Source: Chloroflexi bacterium RBG_13_51_18 (GTDB lineage Bacteria > Chloroflexota > Dehalococcoidia > Dehalococcoidales > RBG-16-60-22). Taken from it: a stretch of DNA of 13,592 nt. The position numbers and the translations under genes are program-made. Of this stretch, positions 13,154-13,592 are shown one piece after another. Under the pieces are notes generated by a model, which was not told where the DNA came from, searched no databases, and saw only the letters and a program-made list of their open reading frames with translations. The stretch spans positions 8,400 to 21,991 of the forward strand of contig MGMR01000022.1 in NCBI GenBank assembly GCA_001796495.1. Reading direction: 5' to 3'. Each line of letters starts with the position of its first letter. Position 1 is the stretch's first letter.

Positions 13154-13592
13154 ATAACGCGCGTAATATCTGGAAAGCCGAGTGAAGAGGATGCCCCACT
13201 CGATAACGGTCTAAGACCCCGGAGTCTAACCGATTTTATCGGACAGGAAAAGACGAAGGACAATCTGAAGATAGCGATTGCCGCGGCTAAAGGCCGCGGC
13301 GAACCTATCGACCACGTGCTTTTTTACGGCCCGCCAGGACTCGGCAAGACCTGCCTCGCCCATATTATTTCCACAGAAGTAGGCGTCAACATCAAGACAA
13401 CGTCCGGCCCCGCCATCGAGCGTATGGGCGACCTAGCGGCTATTCTGACCAACCTGCGCAGTCATGATATCCTTTTTATCGACGAAATCCACCGCCTGAA
13501 CCGAACGGTAGAGGAGATACTTTACCCGGCGCTGGAAGATTATGCGCTGGATATTATTATCGGCAAGGGGCCCGGCGCTAAAAGCCTGCGGC
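13154..13592 (+). CDS. ruvB: Holliday junction branch migration ATPase RuvB, N-terminal part (cut by window edge)
   Basis: The frame gives 146 codons of RuvB, the AAA+ motor that drives Holliday junction migration with RuvA. Visible are the conserved N-terminus LRPRSLTDFIGQEK (20-33), Walker A GPPGLGKT (59-66), SGPAIERMGDLAAIL (84-98), Walker B FIDEIH (108-113) and LYPALEDYALDIIIGKGPGA (123-142). The remainder, including sensor 2 and the winged-helix domain, lies outside the window. The frame has a TGA at 13145-13147, and no ATG, GTG or TTG lies between that stop and the conserved region. The best start is ATA at 13154, the codon before ACG CGC, behind a GGGGGTGAGG ribosome binding site (13140-13149). 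One G-to-A change from ATG, or real AUA initiation, would explain it. The gene follows rpoC after 57 bases and probably shares its transcript. Confidence 0.9.
   Translation, partial: MTRVISGKPSEEDAPLDNGLRPRSLTDFIGQEKTKDNLKIAIAAAKGRGEPIDHVLFYGPPGLGKTCLAHIISTEVGVNIKTTSGPAIERMGDLAAILTNLRSHDILFIDEIHRLNRTVEEILYPALEDYALDIIIGKGPGAKSLR

Overview
This window looks like a piece of a bacterial chromosome of moderate GC content, most likely from the Chloroflexota and probably Dehalococcoidia. That placement is an inference. It rests on the rpoB-rpoC-ruvB order, an rpoBC unit detached from the ribosomal protein genes, the coiled-coil insertion near the RpoC N-terminus, a very divergent YchF-like protein and a small HEAT-like protein beside holA. 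No mobile element, tRNA, rRNA or CRISPR array was found. Nearly all of the window is housekeeping genes.

Layout. Positions 1-3221 are on the minus strand, read right to left: holA (DNA polymerase III delta subunit, TTG start), a ROK-family sugar kinase (probable glucokinase), galU (start overlaps the kinase stop by one base) and the first 77 codons of alaS, which has its own well-formed promoter just after galU. Positions 3222-3391 are a divergent promoter region. Positions 3392-4773 on the plus strand hold a 79-residue HEAT-like protein and a YchF/OLA1-like P-loop protein with a TGS domain. Positions 4763-5176 on the minus strand encode a short NfeD-type membrane protein whose end overlaps the YchF-like gene by 11 bp. 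Positions 5177-5464 hold the rpoB promoter, an inverted repeat over its -35 box and a leader with two tiny ORFs. rpoB, rpoC and the start of ruvB follow on the plus strand to the end.

The genes fall into functional groups: transcription (rpoB, rpoC), replication and recombination (holA, ruvB), translation (alaS, perhaps the YchF-like protein) and sugar activation (ROK kinase plus galU, which with a phosphoglucomutase would lead from glucose to UDP-glucose).

The strongest anomalies are at the 3' end. rpoC is broken: near 11780-11795 the reading frame changes and roughly 60 residues expected between the first and third cysteine ligands of the second zinc site are absent. About 1.35 kb downstream, ruvB has no ATG, GTG or TTG start in frame; the expected start position carries ATA behind a good ribosome binding site. 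Both may be assembly or sequencing errors, because rpoC is essential, but both need checking against reads.
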